From positions 9,831,445-9,895,444 of the forward strand of contig NC_058062.1 of NCBI RefSeq assembly GCF_020085105.1: DNA of 64,000 nt, in the 5' to 3' direction. The stretch comes from Siniperca chuatsi (lineage: Eukaryota; Chordata; Actinopteri; Centrarchiformes; Sinipercidae). The notes under the pieces are model-generated. The model saw nothing but the letters and a program-made list of their open reading frames with translations, was not told the origin of the DNA and did not search any database. Both the position numbers and the translations under genes were made by a program. Of the stretch, positions 11,616 to 23,600 are shown piece after piece (within the stretch, counting starts at the first letter, position 1; every line of letters starts with the position of its first letter).

Positions 11616-14600
11616 ATGGACCTACCTGGTTATAACTCACAGCAGCCCCATCCTTTTGTCCACCACACTGACAACTACCCAGAGGATCTGTTAACTTTGG
11701 AAGGATCATCAACATGTGAGTACAAGATAGGTAGATAGTGCCCTTTTAGGCAGGTTATAGAAAATATATTGTACAGTGGTATATATATATACAAGGTAGC
11801 AATGAATATAACAGTGTCTGTGAGTGTGTATTATCAAGTAGTGCAGAAATTATATTGATCACGTCCATGAGGAAATCTGGACTGGTTCCTGTGGAAGTCA
11901 TAACCAGTGATCTCTGAGAATTATGTAAGGCTCATATCTGTGACCATCGTCAAGCAACAGAGGGATGTTCCTGTACTGCCCACTATTCTCTCAACAGCTG
12001 AGCAATAAACCTCATTAGATGACACACTTACATGTGAACTGCATGGCACTCAACCACTGAGTATTCTACAGTACCTTAATGACTTGAGATATTACCTGCA
12101 CTGATGCAAAACAAAAGAAATACAAGACGGTGGGAAGTCCACTCACTTTTGGCATCTCTGCATTTTACTAAAAGTAAAGAAGAAATAGAAAGAAGAGAAA
12201 ATGAGAACAGGAAAGAAGGTCGGAGCTGAAATTTGCTCTCTGGACACACGTATGTGTTTTCAGTAACTTGGCACATCACCATTAACGATCTCCACTGAAC
12301 AACCAGCACTTGTTATCTCACCCCGTGCCACATTGGCCACCTTTAGTATCAGAAGTGTGTGTCATACTCTACATTTGACATTAAATGTATAATTGTGGTG
12401 TCATTCTCCAGTTCAGGAGTTAAAGACAGAGCCAGACAGTAGACCAGAGTCAGAAGAGAGGTGTCCCATCTGTGGAGACAAAGTGTCAGGATACCACTAT
12501 GGACTGCTAACTTGTGAAAGCTGCAAGGTAAAGGATATGGTTTGGACAGTCCATGAAAAAGTATGTATTCTCTACCTTAAGGTACTTTGGTGTTATAGCA
12601 TACACCAAATAGCCATAGCCAACTACTATAGAACTAAGATATATCATTTCTGTAACACACGGTTCAGTCAGGATTGCATTCTTACTGTCTCTCTCTCTAC
12701 AGGGCTTCTTTAAACGCTCAGTGCAGAATAACAAGCATTACACCTGTGCAGAACAACAGAGCTGCCCCATGAACCTTTCACAGAGGAAACGTTGCCCTTC
12801 CTGCCGCTTCCAAAAGTGCCTGGCAGTGGGTATGAAGAGAGAAGGTACAGTAAATAGCCCCCACCCCCACACAGAAACATACACGCATATGCTAATGCCT
12901 TTGTAATTGTATTCTGCTCCATTGCAACATGCTTTGTGTTCCACTGACATGTCTGTTCTTTTCTCCCATATGACTTATCTAAGAAGTCATAAATCAGTGC
13001 TGTAATGACCCAGATTATATATGATGACTTTGTATTGTGGAGCTAATCTGAGCCCTCAAAATGGAGTGGGCATATTATACATTTTCGAAACTAAATCATG
13101 GCAATGTCTGAAATCTTGTTGTAAAACCTTGATCATTTGTTTCATGTTCTGTCAACAGCGGTAAGAGCAGATCGTATGAGAGGTGGCAGGAATAAATTTG
13201 GCCCTCTGTACAGGCGGGACAGGCAGATGAAACAGCAAAAGGTTTATCGCCAGGCAAACACTGCTCCCTACAGGATTAAGATGGAAACTACCCAAACACA
13301 CCAGCCCACAGCTCCAAATGACCTTCATCTAATGAGCAGTCACACAAGTGTCCCATTGTCCTCTGATGCTTTTCATCAGTCCCACGTGTGTCCCTCTGGC
13401 ATGGGGCAGTTGGGTCCGCCCATGGCTCTGGACTGCAATCTGAATGCAGACAGGGTGCTCACTCCTACATCCCTGCCCTACCCTGGACTGTACCACCACA
13501 CCTTCCCTGGATACCTCCAGGAGAAAGGAGAAATACCTTTTAGCTACAGTTTAGCTCCCGCAACCTATCCAATGCATCCAACTCCAAACAATTCATTCAC
13601 TCCAAGAAGCACACCAGCATCATCCCCCTGCTTAGCACCAAGCTCAACCACCCCTCTCTCCCAGGCTCCCACACAAACTCTAGACACCCCCTCATCGGCA
13701 ACTCTTACACACAATTTCCTAAACCAGCTCCTGGAGGGAGAGCAGGATGAGAGCCAGCTGTGTGCCAAGGTCCTCGGCAGTCTACAGAGAGAACAGGCCA
13801 ACCGAGGCAAACATGACCGCCTAAATACATTCAGCATCATGTGCAAAATGGCTGACCAGAATCTATTTGGGCTTGTGGAGTGGGCCAGGAACAGTGCACT
13901 CTTCAAGGAGCTCAAGGTGATGAATCATCGAATTATAAAGTTACATAAACCTATTTGCTGTAGTAGAAATCTCTAATTAGCTGTGTGAGCGGACCTATGG
14001 AATTTTTCTTTGCTACGTGTTGGGTGCTTACTGGAAGTCAAAGGTCATAGTCTTTAATTTGCAACTACATCAGATACATTTTTATGCTTCCCACAGGTGG
14101 AGGACCAGATGGTGCTGCTGCAGAGCTGTTGGAGTGAGCTGCTGGTCCTGGATCACCTCTGTAGACAGGTGACCTATGGCAAAGAGGGCTGCATATATCT
14201 GGTCACAGGACAACAGGTAAAAAGTTTAACATTAACAGCACAAAATGCAGAATTCTTGTGATCATTATGTGTGACATGTGTCATTTTGGGTTGCACAGAA
14301 ACTTTAATTGTGATCATCACCATTCTCACAGATTGAGGTGTCAACCATCATCTCTCAGGCAGGAGTGACACTGAGTGGCCTGGTATCGAGGACCCAGGAC
14401 CTGGTGTCCAAACTGAAGGCACTCCAATTAGACAGACATGAGTTTGTCTGTCTCAAATACTTGGTGCTATTCAACCCTGGTGAGCTTTTCCTTTTGAAAG
14501 TGTAGTTAGATTAGACCCTGATACAAATCAGATGTAGCTTTTTGATCGACTTTGTGACCTTTTAGTTGTGCATTTTTCTTTTCATGTTACTGTCATGCGT

Positions 14601-14938
14601 GAAGCTTCTGTTGAAGTTGAGCGTGTATGCATGTGAAGTATGTATTATGTGTTGATGATCAATGTGCCATGTATCTTCTTTCTGCTCTAGATGTGAAGTC
14701 AGTGCAGAGCCACAGGCAGGTGGAGCAGACTCAAGAGAGGGTGAACAGGGCCCTGATGGAGCACACCCAAGGCAGTCATCCAGGACACTCAGACAAGTTC
14801 GGCCAGCTGCTGCTCCGGCTGCCTGAAGTACGCAGCATTAGCTTGCAAGTGGAGGAGTATTTGTACCAGCGCCATCTTCTGGGGGATTTGCCCTGCAACT
14901 CTCTGCTCACTGAGATGCTGCACACCAAGCACCGCTGA
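11616..14938 (+). CDS. nr5a5: NR5A/FTZ-F1 nuclear receptor, probably Nr5a5 (Ff1c)
   Basis: Orphan nuclear receptor of the SF-1/LRH-1 family, which binds extended half-sites as a monomer. Coding exons: 11616-11715, 12412-12527, 12703-12844, 13159-13916, 14097-14216, 14332-14479, 14691-14938; in phase, 543 residues. The zinc-finger DNA-binding domain begins at Cys51 ([19 protein letters not shown]) with P-box CESCKG. The FTZ-F1 box ([18 protein letters not shown]) starts at residue 120. A Pro/Ser/Thr-rich hinge precedes a ligand-binding domain from about 306 to 543 with AF-2 motif LLTEML at 533-538. The family is certain. The paralogue call rests on divergence from SF-1 and LRH-1 (Q-S-C-P-M-N in finger 2, MKRE, diverged ligand domain) and is less sure; nr5a1b is the alternative. 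It is convergent with camsap3. Confidence 0.9.
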
Positions 14939-15560
14939 GAAGGTGCTGCTGTATCTGGTGACACAAGAGTGGCATAGCCTGAGTTTGCTACTGTGAATTT
15001 TTGCACCTTCTTTTTGGCCTTTCAGACCCAACTGTGTTTTTTACTTTTGATGATTGTTGCAAATAGTCAACAGACATCCTTTAACAGCCCGTACAGCTTC
15101 AGTCACAGTGAGAGGGAAAATATGTGACCCAAGATCAGCAATGAAGGGGAATATTTACTAAACCTGTGTCATGCTTCGCCCAAGTGCCCATTATTAACAG
15201 TATTACCACAACCAACAGCCCAGTAAATGTTTTTTTCTGTCTGTATTGTTGAGCAAATTTGAGATCTAAGCACATTTTTTAATAAGCAGGAAGAGCTTAA
15301 CTGTGTAAAGAAAAAAGATAAATGCATTATTGAATAAAGACATTTTTGAAACACTTGTGTACTCAAAACCCACAACTGAATTAACTGAAGTGTGTATCAA
15401 CATTATAACATATGTCACTTTTTCAGTACAGCTTCACTGTTTCTGCAGCAAGATTTTGCTGCTAACTGCACCCATTCAAAATTCTAATAAACAATGCAAA
15501 TGAAAATGGGAAAATAAAGATGGGAATGAAAAAACAGATGACGATGATTTAAAAAGGATT
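14939..15560 (+). terminator. nr5a5 3' UTR with three candidate poly(A) signals
   Basis: AATAAA hexamers on the plus strand occur at 15333-15338, 15486-15491 and 15513-15518. The first predicts a 3' UTR of about 420 nt. The later two would extend the transcript to within a few tens of bases of the camsap3 poly(A) signal on the other strand. No coding sequence is seen. Confidence 0.65.
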
Positions 15561-17662
15561 TTTATTAGTCTGGTCCAGTTGCCAAGGATCGTCAATTTAT
15601 GAAATGAACATACATAATGTGCTGGCACAGATTTAAACAGAAGAGAAAGAAAACAACATCAATGTTATGACAACGTCTATGAAATGAATGAGTAACTTAC
15701 CATCTTAACCAAAAAAGACATAAGTAGAACCTGAAACTAAACACCAAATGCACCATCTAATGCAAACCAAATACATACACCTCTGGGTGCCATGGTGATT
15801 TCTAGGGGAGAATTGCACAGAATCAAAATATAGTGTTTAACTACCACATACTACTCTTTACAAACATAAATACAAACATCCACTAATTCCATATGCACTC
15901 CTCCAGTCACACTTCTAATCAATCATCTTTCCATTTTTCATAAATGCTGCTCTTGACATTTTGTTCACATCTGTATTGGAATCTCATTCAAACAACACAA
16001 TTTGTTAGAGGCAGTCAGTGATTTGAAAGAAGACAGCTGCACCATGGCAGCTGCTGTAGTGCTTAAGACCGCAAAGGAAGGGAAGATGGCCAATTTCCCA
16101 CAGATTTTGTGGTGATATTGACCTGATCACAAGCAACTGCAGGGTCAAGTGTTTTTCCTAATAGCATGGACACACTGGCAAAAAAATAAATAAAACTGTT
16201 TGGCGTTTTACATTCCAGTTATACATGAAGGAGTCTCTAGAGACTGTGGGGAAGATGAGGGCTGTTACAGTCCGAAATAATCCTTCATTAAGAAACCTAC
16301 TATTTATATGCAGGGACACACAAACAGGAAATCATATAATAGGAAACAGACTCCTATTGACCTAAAGGATTTATTCATCCCTAGACAAAGGGTTTCAGCT
16401 GTTTGACAATTTCTATCCATTCTCATTCACTCATTCTCATCTCAAACATACATCTCACTAATGCTTAAGCAGCAGGCTAGCTTATTCATAGCTTTACAAA
16501 GGTCAACTTACTTTTTACAAATCATTGTCAAAAAAATCAAAGTAATCAGCATTCAGCATATATTAAATCAGCATTGATTATCATTTTCACACAGAGCTGT
16601 ATCCAAGTAATGATAAACATGATAAAGCCCTCCTTCATGTTTCCAGTATTTTTTCCAAGATAAGCTCAGATAACATTTCGATTCATCGCATGTTGAAAAT
16701 GAGAAAGCAAGTTAAGAGGAAAAAGTCACATCAATTTAATTCTTCTTTCAGCTCTCAAAGGCCGAAGCGATTTGTCCAGCAAAAACATGTCAAAACAGTA
16801 TATAAAAAACATCCAGATGTCTACAGCTGAAGGAGAGATGAAATGGAGTGGAATGCATGAACTATGGGGGCACAGGCAGTTTCTAGGTGTGCAAGTCCAC
16901 TGACAACCACAGTAGCCACCACCAGTGCAGCCCACAGAGGAACCACCCACTATGGTATTTTCTGGTCCTGACCAACCAGTGAAAACACCCCTGAATGGAA
17001 TGAGTGGTTAGTGTTTGCCCTACATTCATATGAGAGCAGTGTTACCTGCTAATAATTTCAGCTGAGATCTCTTATCAGAACAGAGAGCTGAGCCACTTGT
17101 CTCAGTAGACTGGAGAGAGAGTGAGCCCTGGAAGAAGAAGAAAAGGCAGCAAAAGGAAAAGCAAGCAGAATTGAGAGGGGCGGGAACTACTCTGGCCCAA
17201 AATACTGTTGTGCGGGCAAAGGCAGTGTGGTTGTCCCCAATTTTTTCTTACCTAAGAGTCGCAAAAATGACTCCGGGGGTAGGGTAAGGCAAGGCATGAG
17301 GAGGCAGGGTGCAAGGTATAGAGAATTCTTCATCCCAACAGAATCAGTCGCATTACATTTTACAATCTAGGTAGACCAGGCAGAGCCAATCAGAAGCTCT
17401 CAAGAGAGAAACTATAGTAACTACATTGGCTGAATGAGTGAGTGATTGACCCTTTCTCTTGGCTTGTAGAGTTGATTGGATTATTCTCAGGGTCCAAGTC
17501 GATAGCTGGCCAAAAACCTAATCAGTCATGCTGTCCACTGCTTGTCTAACTGGGTAATAAACAATCTCAAGTGCCTCACTGGCCAAAATAGAGAACAATA
17601 GGAGTCAAGTTGGGAGTTGGTTCCCTGAATGGTAACATCTCCACCCAATCTTGGGTATGTCT
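15561..17662 (-). other. Presumed camsap3 3' UTR with poly(A) signals
   Basis: Read on the minus strand, AATAAA appears at 16375-16370 and 15566-15561, giving alternative 3' UTRs of about 1.3 or 2.1 kb after the stop at 17663. No coding exon was found on either strand. That the whole stretch is transcribed 3' UTR is inferred from its position and the absence of other signals. Confidence 0.5.
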
Positions 17663-20600
17663 TTATTTGGGAGTGCCAAGCTTCTTGGGAGTCCCTGGGC
17701 GCTTTTGCCAAAAGTGGCCAGGGATGGTGAAGGCGTCAACACTCATGGACATGGTTTTGGACGGGATGACAGTGAACTGTTTGCGGTCAGAGCTGTATTT
17801 GTAAATGGACTCAACCATCTCAGGTGCAATGATCCTGGGGCCAATGCCAGTGAGCCGTACCATCTCCTCAGTTTCAGGGTTCATGGTGTAAACTGCTCTG
17901 AACTGGCAGCTGGTATCTCTGAAGAGAATGAGGAAGTGGTTGGCTGTGCTCTTCTCCATATCCTGAAAAGGGAGAAACAGAAAAAGAAATAAAACACAAG
18001 GTAAGAGCAGCAAATCACAGTCACTTATAGCCTAGTTAGGGTGGACCTCTTTGTTGGACTCTGACACAGTAGTATGGCTTACCTCTACAATCTTGTTTTT
18101 CTGTGGTTCATTGACCTTGCCAGCCAGGCAGCAGCGAGTGATAGCATTATGGATGATGAACTTGTTGGACTTAAAGCTAGGCTCTTTGTACAGCTTTGGT
18201 CCTGCAAGACACAGCATTTCAAATGTCATTAACCCAACAAAACACAGCTCACTGGATCTTATTTTTTATAATCTCTGAGTTTGGGGCATATCACTGACCT
18301 GTGTATTCCGGGATTGAGGCAGGGGAGGAAATAGTGGAGCCATTCTCCCAGTCTTTCTCTCCGTTCTGAGCACTCATTCGTCTGGTGCCTGGTGACATTA
18401 GCCGGGAAGGAGAGTGTGAACGGCTAGACGGAGTCAAAAAAAGAGTTTAGTGAGGAAAGCCAGTTGTAGACCTTGAGACTATGTACATGTTACATGCACA
18501 TTAGCCCCTGACAACACTGATAACAGCTACCACAAGACCTGTAGTTGATATGCTATTATACATAAACACACACATATTGAAAACCTTGATATCAATATTC
18601 TGACAATATTTTAGAGAAGGCAATTGGTGCTGGTAGAAAATATTTACAGACAAAATTTGAAAGATGATCAATAATAATGAGGACATAAATCAACAAACAC
18701 ACAGAGGTTTTCATTTTACTCCACTGAATCATAGTAAATCTTAATAATAGTAAATATAATGATAATGATATATTGCACAGCTCTACTTTATTATAGGAAA
18801 TTAACCAACATGCTGTAAAATACATTTTATATTTATCTGGGACTTAAAATAACCTTGACATTGATTTTGGCTTAATTATGTGCCTGCCACTTTCCAAGCA
18901 TTTATTAAGAAAATACAAGCAATCGTCACTGTGCAGGCGGTCACTGTACCTGGGAGACTTCCTGACAGACAGGCCTCCAGAGTCATTAGCCATGGAGGAC
19001 AGGTTCATGGTTGAGTGGGAATACACTTTGTTCAGCTTGGTGCCTAGGAGGAGGAAAAGAGGGATGGAAAAAGAAATTATATTGAGAAACCAAATACATG
19101 TGAGTATAGGAAGAGGGCATACAAGTCCAGTGCTAGTAAACATCAGAACTATTTACCCATGAAACCCTTGACAGGGCTATGAGAGAGGACAGAGTCATCT
19201 CTGAACACAGTTTTGGGTCTCTGCTTCTTGACACCACGAACCGTGGTGGGTTTCTGCCTCAGCACCTTGTCCAAGTCTTCCATGATCTTCAACTGGTGTC
19301 TCCTCTCATACTCCTGCCTAGTGAAGTCTCCTCTGCGCTGGGGAGTCCCCTCTACTGGTGGGGTGCGTGATGCTGGGGGGGTGCCTGGGGTCTGAGGTCT
19401 GTCCTCACTCTTATTCCCCCAGCCCTCGATGATCATCCACTGAGGCTTGCTAAAAGTACAGGATGATAATGTGTAAAACATTCAATGCGTGACATTGCAA
19501 AACCAATGATTAAAACATGAGGAGACTAATGTATCAGACAAGTAATGGCAATAGTTAATCAATAAAGCCTAACCATCATCAGTTATATGCTTCAAAAACT
19601 TGACTACAGTAATCTTCAAACTTTACAAACCTGACCAATATTAATGTAATATATTAAATACTACAGTCTTGGCTATGAATGCAGGTGTTTGAATAAAAAA
19701 GCGTCTCACTTTGATTCTTTTTCTTTTTCCTGCTCAAGTTTGCGTCTTTTCATCTCCTCTGCTCTCTTCTGCTGTTTCTCTAGCAAAGCTGCTCTTCGCT
19801 GGGCCATCTCATCCTCTGGTCGCTCCTTGTCTTCCTAACAATAAAAACGAACAAACAAAAAAAAGGCATGAATGCACTGACCTTATAAAACAGCACTTTT
19901 AGAATGGCACATACAGTTATAATAATCAGTCACTTACCTTGAAAAAGAAACCAACCCCTGCTTTGTCTGGCTCTGTCCGGTCACTCATCGAGTCAGAGAA
20001 AGTGTCAGGTACTTGGTCATCTTCCTCCGCATCTCCTCGCAGAGCAGACAGTGAGATCTCTATCAGGCTACTGCGTTTGCCATTCAGCATCCCTGCAGGG
20101 ACATCACTCTCGAAGGAGCACTCTGATGCGGCACCAGAGCTGCAGCCCCCACCTACAAGCCCTTCCTTCTTAGCCGAAGGACGATGCAAGGGCTCTGCCT
20201 CCAGGTCCATGCTAAATATACTATGATCATCAATGGAGCCTACCTCTGACAGGGTGTCATCTGCGGCAGGACGGGGAGCCGGGGTAGGAGTTAGTCCAGA
20301 TGAACACAGCTCATCTAGGCTGTCAGAGTCACCAATAGAGAATGAGGACGAAGTCTGGACTTGGGATTTCCAGGGACTTACACGACGAAGGTGGGGGATG
20401 CGGTCCACGTTTTGAGGTGGGTTGAGAACCCTCGACAGGGTTGGGACCTTAACGTCCAAGGGACGACTGTGTTGGTGGTGTTTGGGGCTTTTAGGGGGCA
20501 CAGATTGGGTTCTACGATGGACTTGAGGAGATTTAGGAGGAGTGGTGTGGTTTGTGATTTTGCGAGATGGAGACGGAGAGGAAGAGACTGAATTTAAATC

Positions 20601-23600
20601 TCGGGTGGATTCTCGCGGCAGACGTGCAGGGGGAGGGGCTGGGGTGGATGTTTTAGGGCTGGCTGGGGTGGATGTTTTAGGGCTGGCTGGAATGACCCAG
20701 GATTTATTGCTGGAAGCTGGAGCTTTCTTGTTGATTAGCTGGTTCTGCTGCTCAGTAAGCCGCTGCATGTCACTTTGCAAGGAGCTAAGAGCTGCAGTTA
20801 GCTTGGAAACAGCATTGTTATAGTCCCCTAGAGGAGCTACCATTTTCTCACCAGGTGTCCTAGAGCCCTTCTCTCCAGGTGTACCTGCCTTTTCTTTGGA
20901 GTGACTGACCTGTTTGAGTCCTCCTTTGACATTACCCTCATCCGCCATTGAGGGGCACTGCTCATCTTGTTCCTGCTGCTCTTCCTCTTCCATTCGAGCT
21001 AGCCTTTCTTCCAGTGTCAAGCGAGAGAGGTCTTCTTCTGTGGATGAGGTGCTGACCTGGCCATCCCTTCCTTCCCCCTCGCCTTCGTCCTCACGCTGCT
21101 CCTTCTTTAACTGCAGAAAGGCACTCTTGCCCAGTCTTTGCCGGTGCTTTGCAAAAATTGCCTCAATGCGTTTCTTCTGAGCTTCGATAGCCTTGCGCTT
21201 TTCTTCGAGCCGAACCCCCAGCTCAGACATCTCATTATTGAGTTGTGGGCTCTTGCTGGGGCTTTCTTCAGACTTTTGTGCCCATGTGGTCATCTGAGGA
21301 GAAGAGGGGTCACTGGCTTTGGGGGAATGGATAATCTGCTTCTTTTTGCGTTCTGCAAAGCTGGTCATCTTCACACCACTGTCAGACACCTCTTTGCCAT
21401 GGCTTCTAGCAGAGTGTGCACCAGCAGCCGGTGTGGTTGGAGTGGACTGGGTCTTAGGCAGGTCTTCTGATGCATCTGAGTCCACACTGCCGTCTCTCAA
21501 GACAGAGTCATCATCTCGTGAACATTCAGAGGTGTTTCTGGTGCGAGTGGGCTCCCTGAACTCTCCCGTGGGCCGGTACATCATTCCTGAGCGTGTAGGG
21601 GCAGAGCAGCTGATGGGTGCTAAGTTGCTGTTATGTCTAGAACTAGCAGGGTCATCGGGAGAGTGGAGGTAGAAGCCATCAGGAGCACCATCAGGGTGTA
21701 AACGAGGCTCCATCTTGCTCTCGTTGTGGATAATTTGGAGAGCCTCTTCAATGGTAGGCAGCTCTCCTGTTTCACTTGCCGCAAGGCCATTCTCCTCTGC
21801 CAGCCTTGGAATACTGGGAGTCTGGGTGGCCCAGGAAGCTCTCTGTGGACCATTGGGGCCAGAGGGTTTGCCCAACAAATGGCTGAGGTCTTCAGGAGGG
21901 GTGTAGGGCACCCGGGTCACGTTTTGGCCTGCTGGGTTGAGTTGGTCTGAGCTCACAGAGCGGGTTATCACAGGGTTGCCCATCACAATGTCTACATCAC
22001 TGTCCAAGCCAAAAGGAATGCTGAAGGATACTGCTGACAAGGGGCGACTAAGAAGAAAAAAAGCAAGTATAAGTACAATAAAGAAAAGTAAAAAAGACAG
22101 TGATTAAATGGTACTGAATATATGGGTCGTACCTGAGAGGTTTCTTGCTCCATGTCTTTCCAACTCCTTCTATATGAGACATTGAGGTAGACTGAGTCAA
22201 AGATCCTGAGTACAATGGGACACACACAGACATGTAAAGGCATGCACACCACACAGGGATGCATAAATCAACCAAGCAATAACTAAAATAATTCTAATAT
22301 CCATAAAAATAAGAAAACAAGACTATCATACAACACAAAAAGTAAGAGACAAACAAGGATTGAGGGAAATAGGGAAACCACATTGTGAAATGATAAAAAC
22401 ATATACTAAACACTGTAGCTTGATGTAATGATGACAGGACAGTCTTAATCTTACCTGACGCAGGAGAGGAGATGGGAAGGAAAGGTTTCTTGAAGATAGA
22501 AGGGGAAGTACTGTAAGGCAGAGAAACAACCTTTCAGTTCACACAAGTGCTTCATCCAAAGAATATGCCAGACTACTACAAAGGCAAAATCATATTCAGA
22601 GAGCTTCTGTACCTGTTACCACTCAAGCTACTTGGTGTTACTGGTGTGGATCCATCTAACAAAAAAGAACACCGCCAATAAGACTTACAGATAGTCAATG
22701 TTATGATCTTACTGGTGGGATTAAACAGGACCACCAAATTGGTGACACTTACCTAATGTGTCTATTGGCTGAACAAATTCTGGCCTTCGAACTTCAAACC
22801 AGCTAAGCAGTTCTGCTAGGAAGCTCAGCAAGTTGAGCTAAACAAACCACACAAAATAAATCGGGCATTAAGAAGACAATACAGTACTCAGTGTTTTTGG
22901 TAATGTGTCATTCAGTCCATTAATGATCAGGAGTGTGAATGTAAGTACCTGAAGCTCCTGTGGTGTGTATAGCATGTCCTCCAGTGCCAAGTGACAGCAG
23001 CTCTTCAGACAGCTGTCACAGAATTCATGGATGAACTGTAGGTTGTACAGGCTGTCTGCTACAGACATGGACTCCTTCATACAAACATCTTACGAAGACG
23101 AAAAAGGTGTTAAACTGACAAACACATTAAGTACTAAAAAGCCATTTGTGGTTACAATGTTTGTTGGTACCTTCAAGTCTAAGCAAGCCAGGGCAATAGT
23201 AATGTATGACTGCAGCAACAGCACAACCACTGGACAGGTCTTTGACTTCATTCACCACTGGAAAGATAGGCTTTTGCTTGGACTGAATTTTATCCTTCCT
23301 GTAGCGGAGCTAAAAATAACAACAAACAAGACAATAAGATACTGCAGTGTGACCTTCATGGTACTTTGTTAATGTATATATGTAAAATATTTGACACGAT
23401 CAAAGTCAGGGTTTTCCAAACATGGGCTGATACTATAAAGTCTGTATGCACCATAATACATAAAAGAAAATGTTTTTTACCAAAAGAACTGCAGTATGTA
23501 AGAGAAAAAAAAATAAAGGTCATGCTTATGTGTACAGGAGAGCTTAGGTGAACAAATGGCAGATGCAAAGGGAATGACTTAATCAAAGCAGAAAGAAGGA

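Noticed and set aside
19939-21672. Several plus-strand open frames across the large camsap3 exon
   Set aside because: Ser/Pro-rich low-complexity coding on the minus strand leaves the opposite frames open. The minus-strand frame has CAMSAP homology and phased splice sites.
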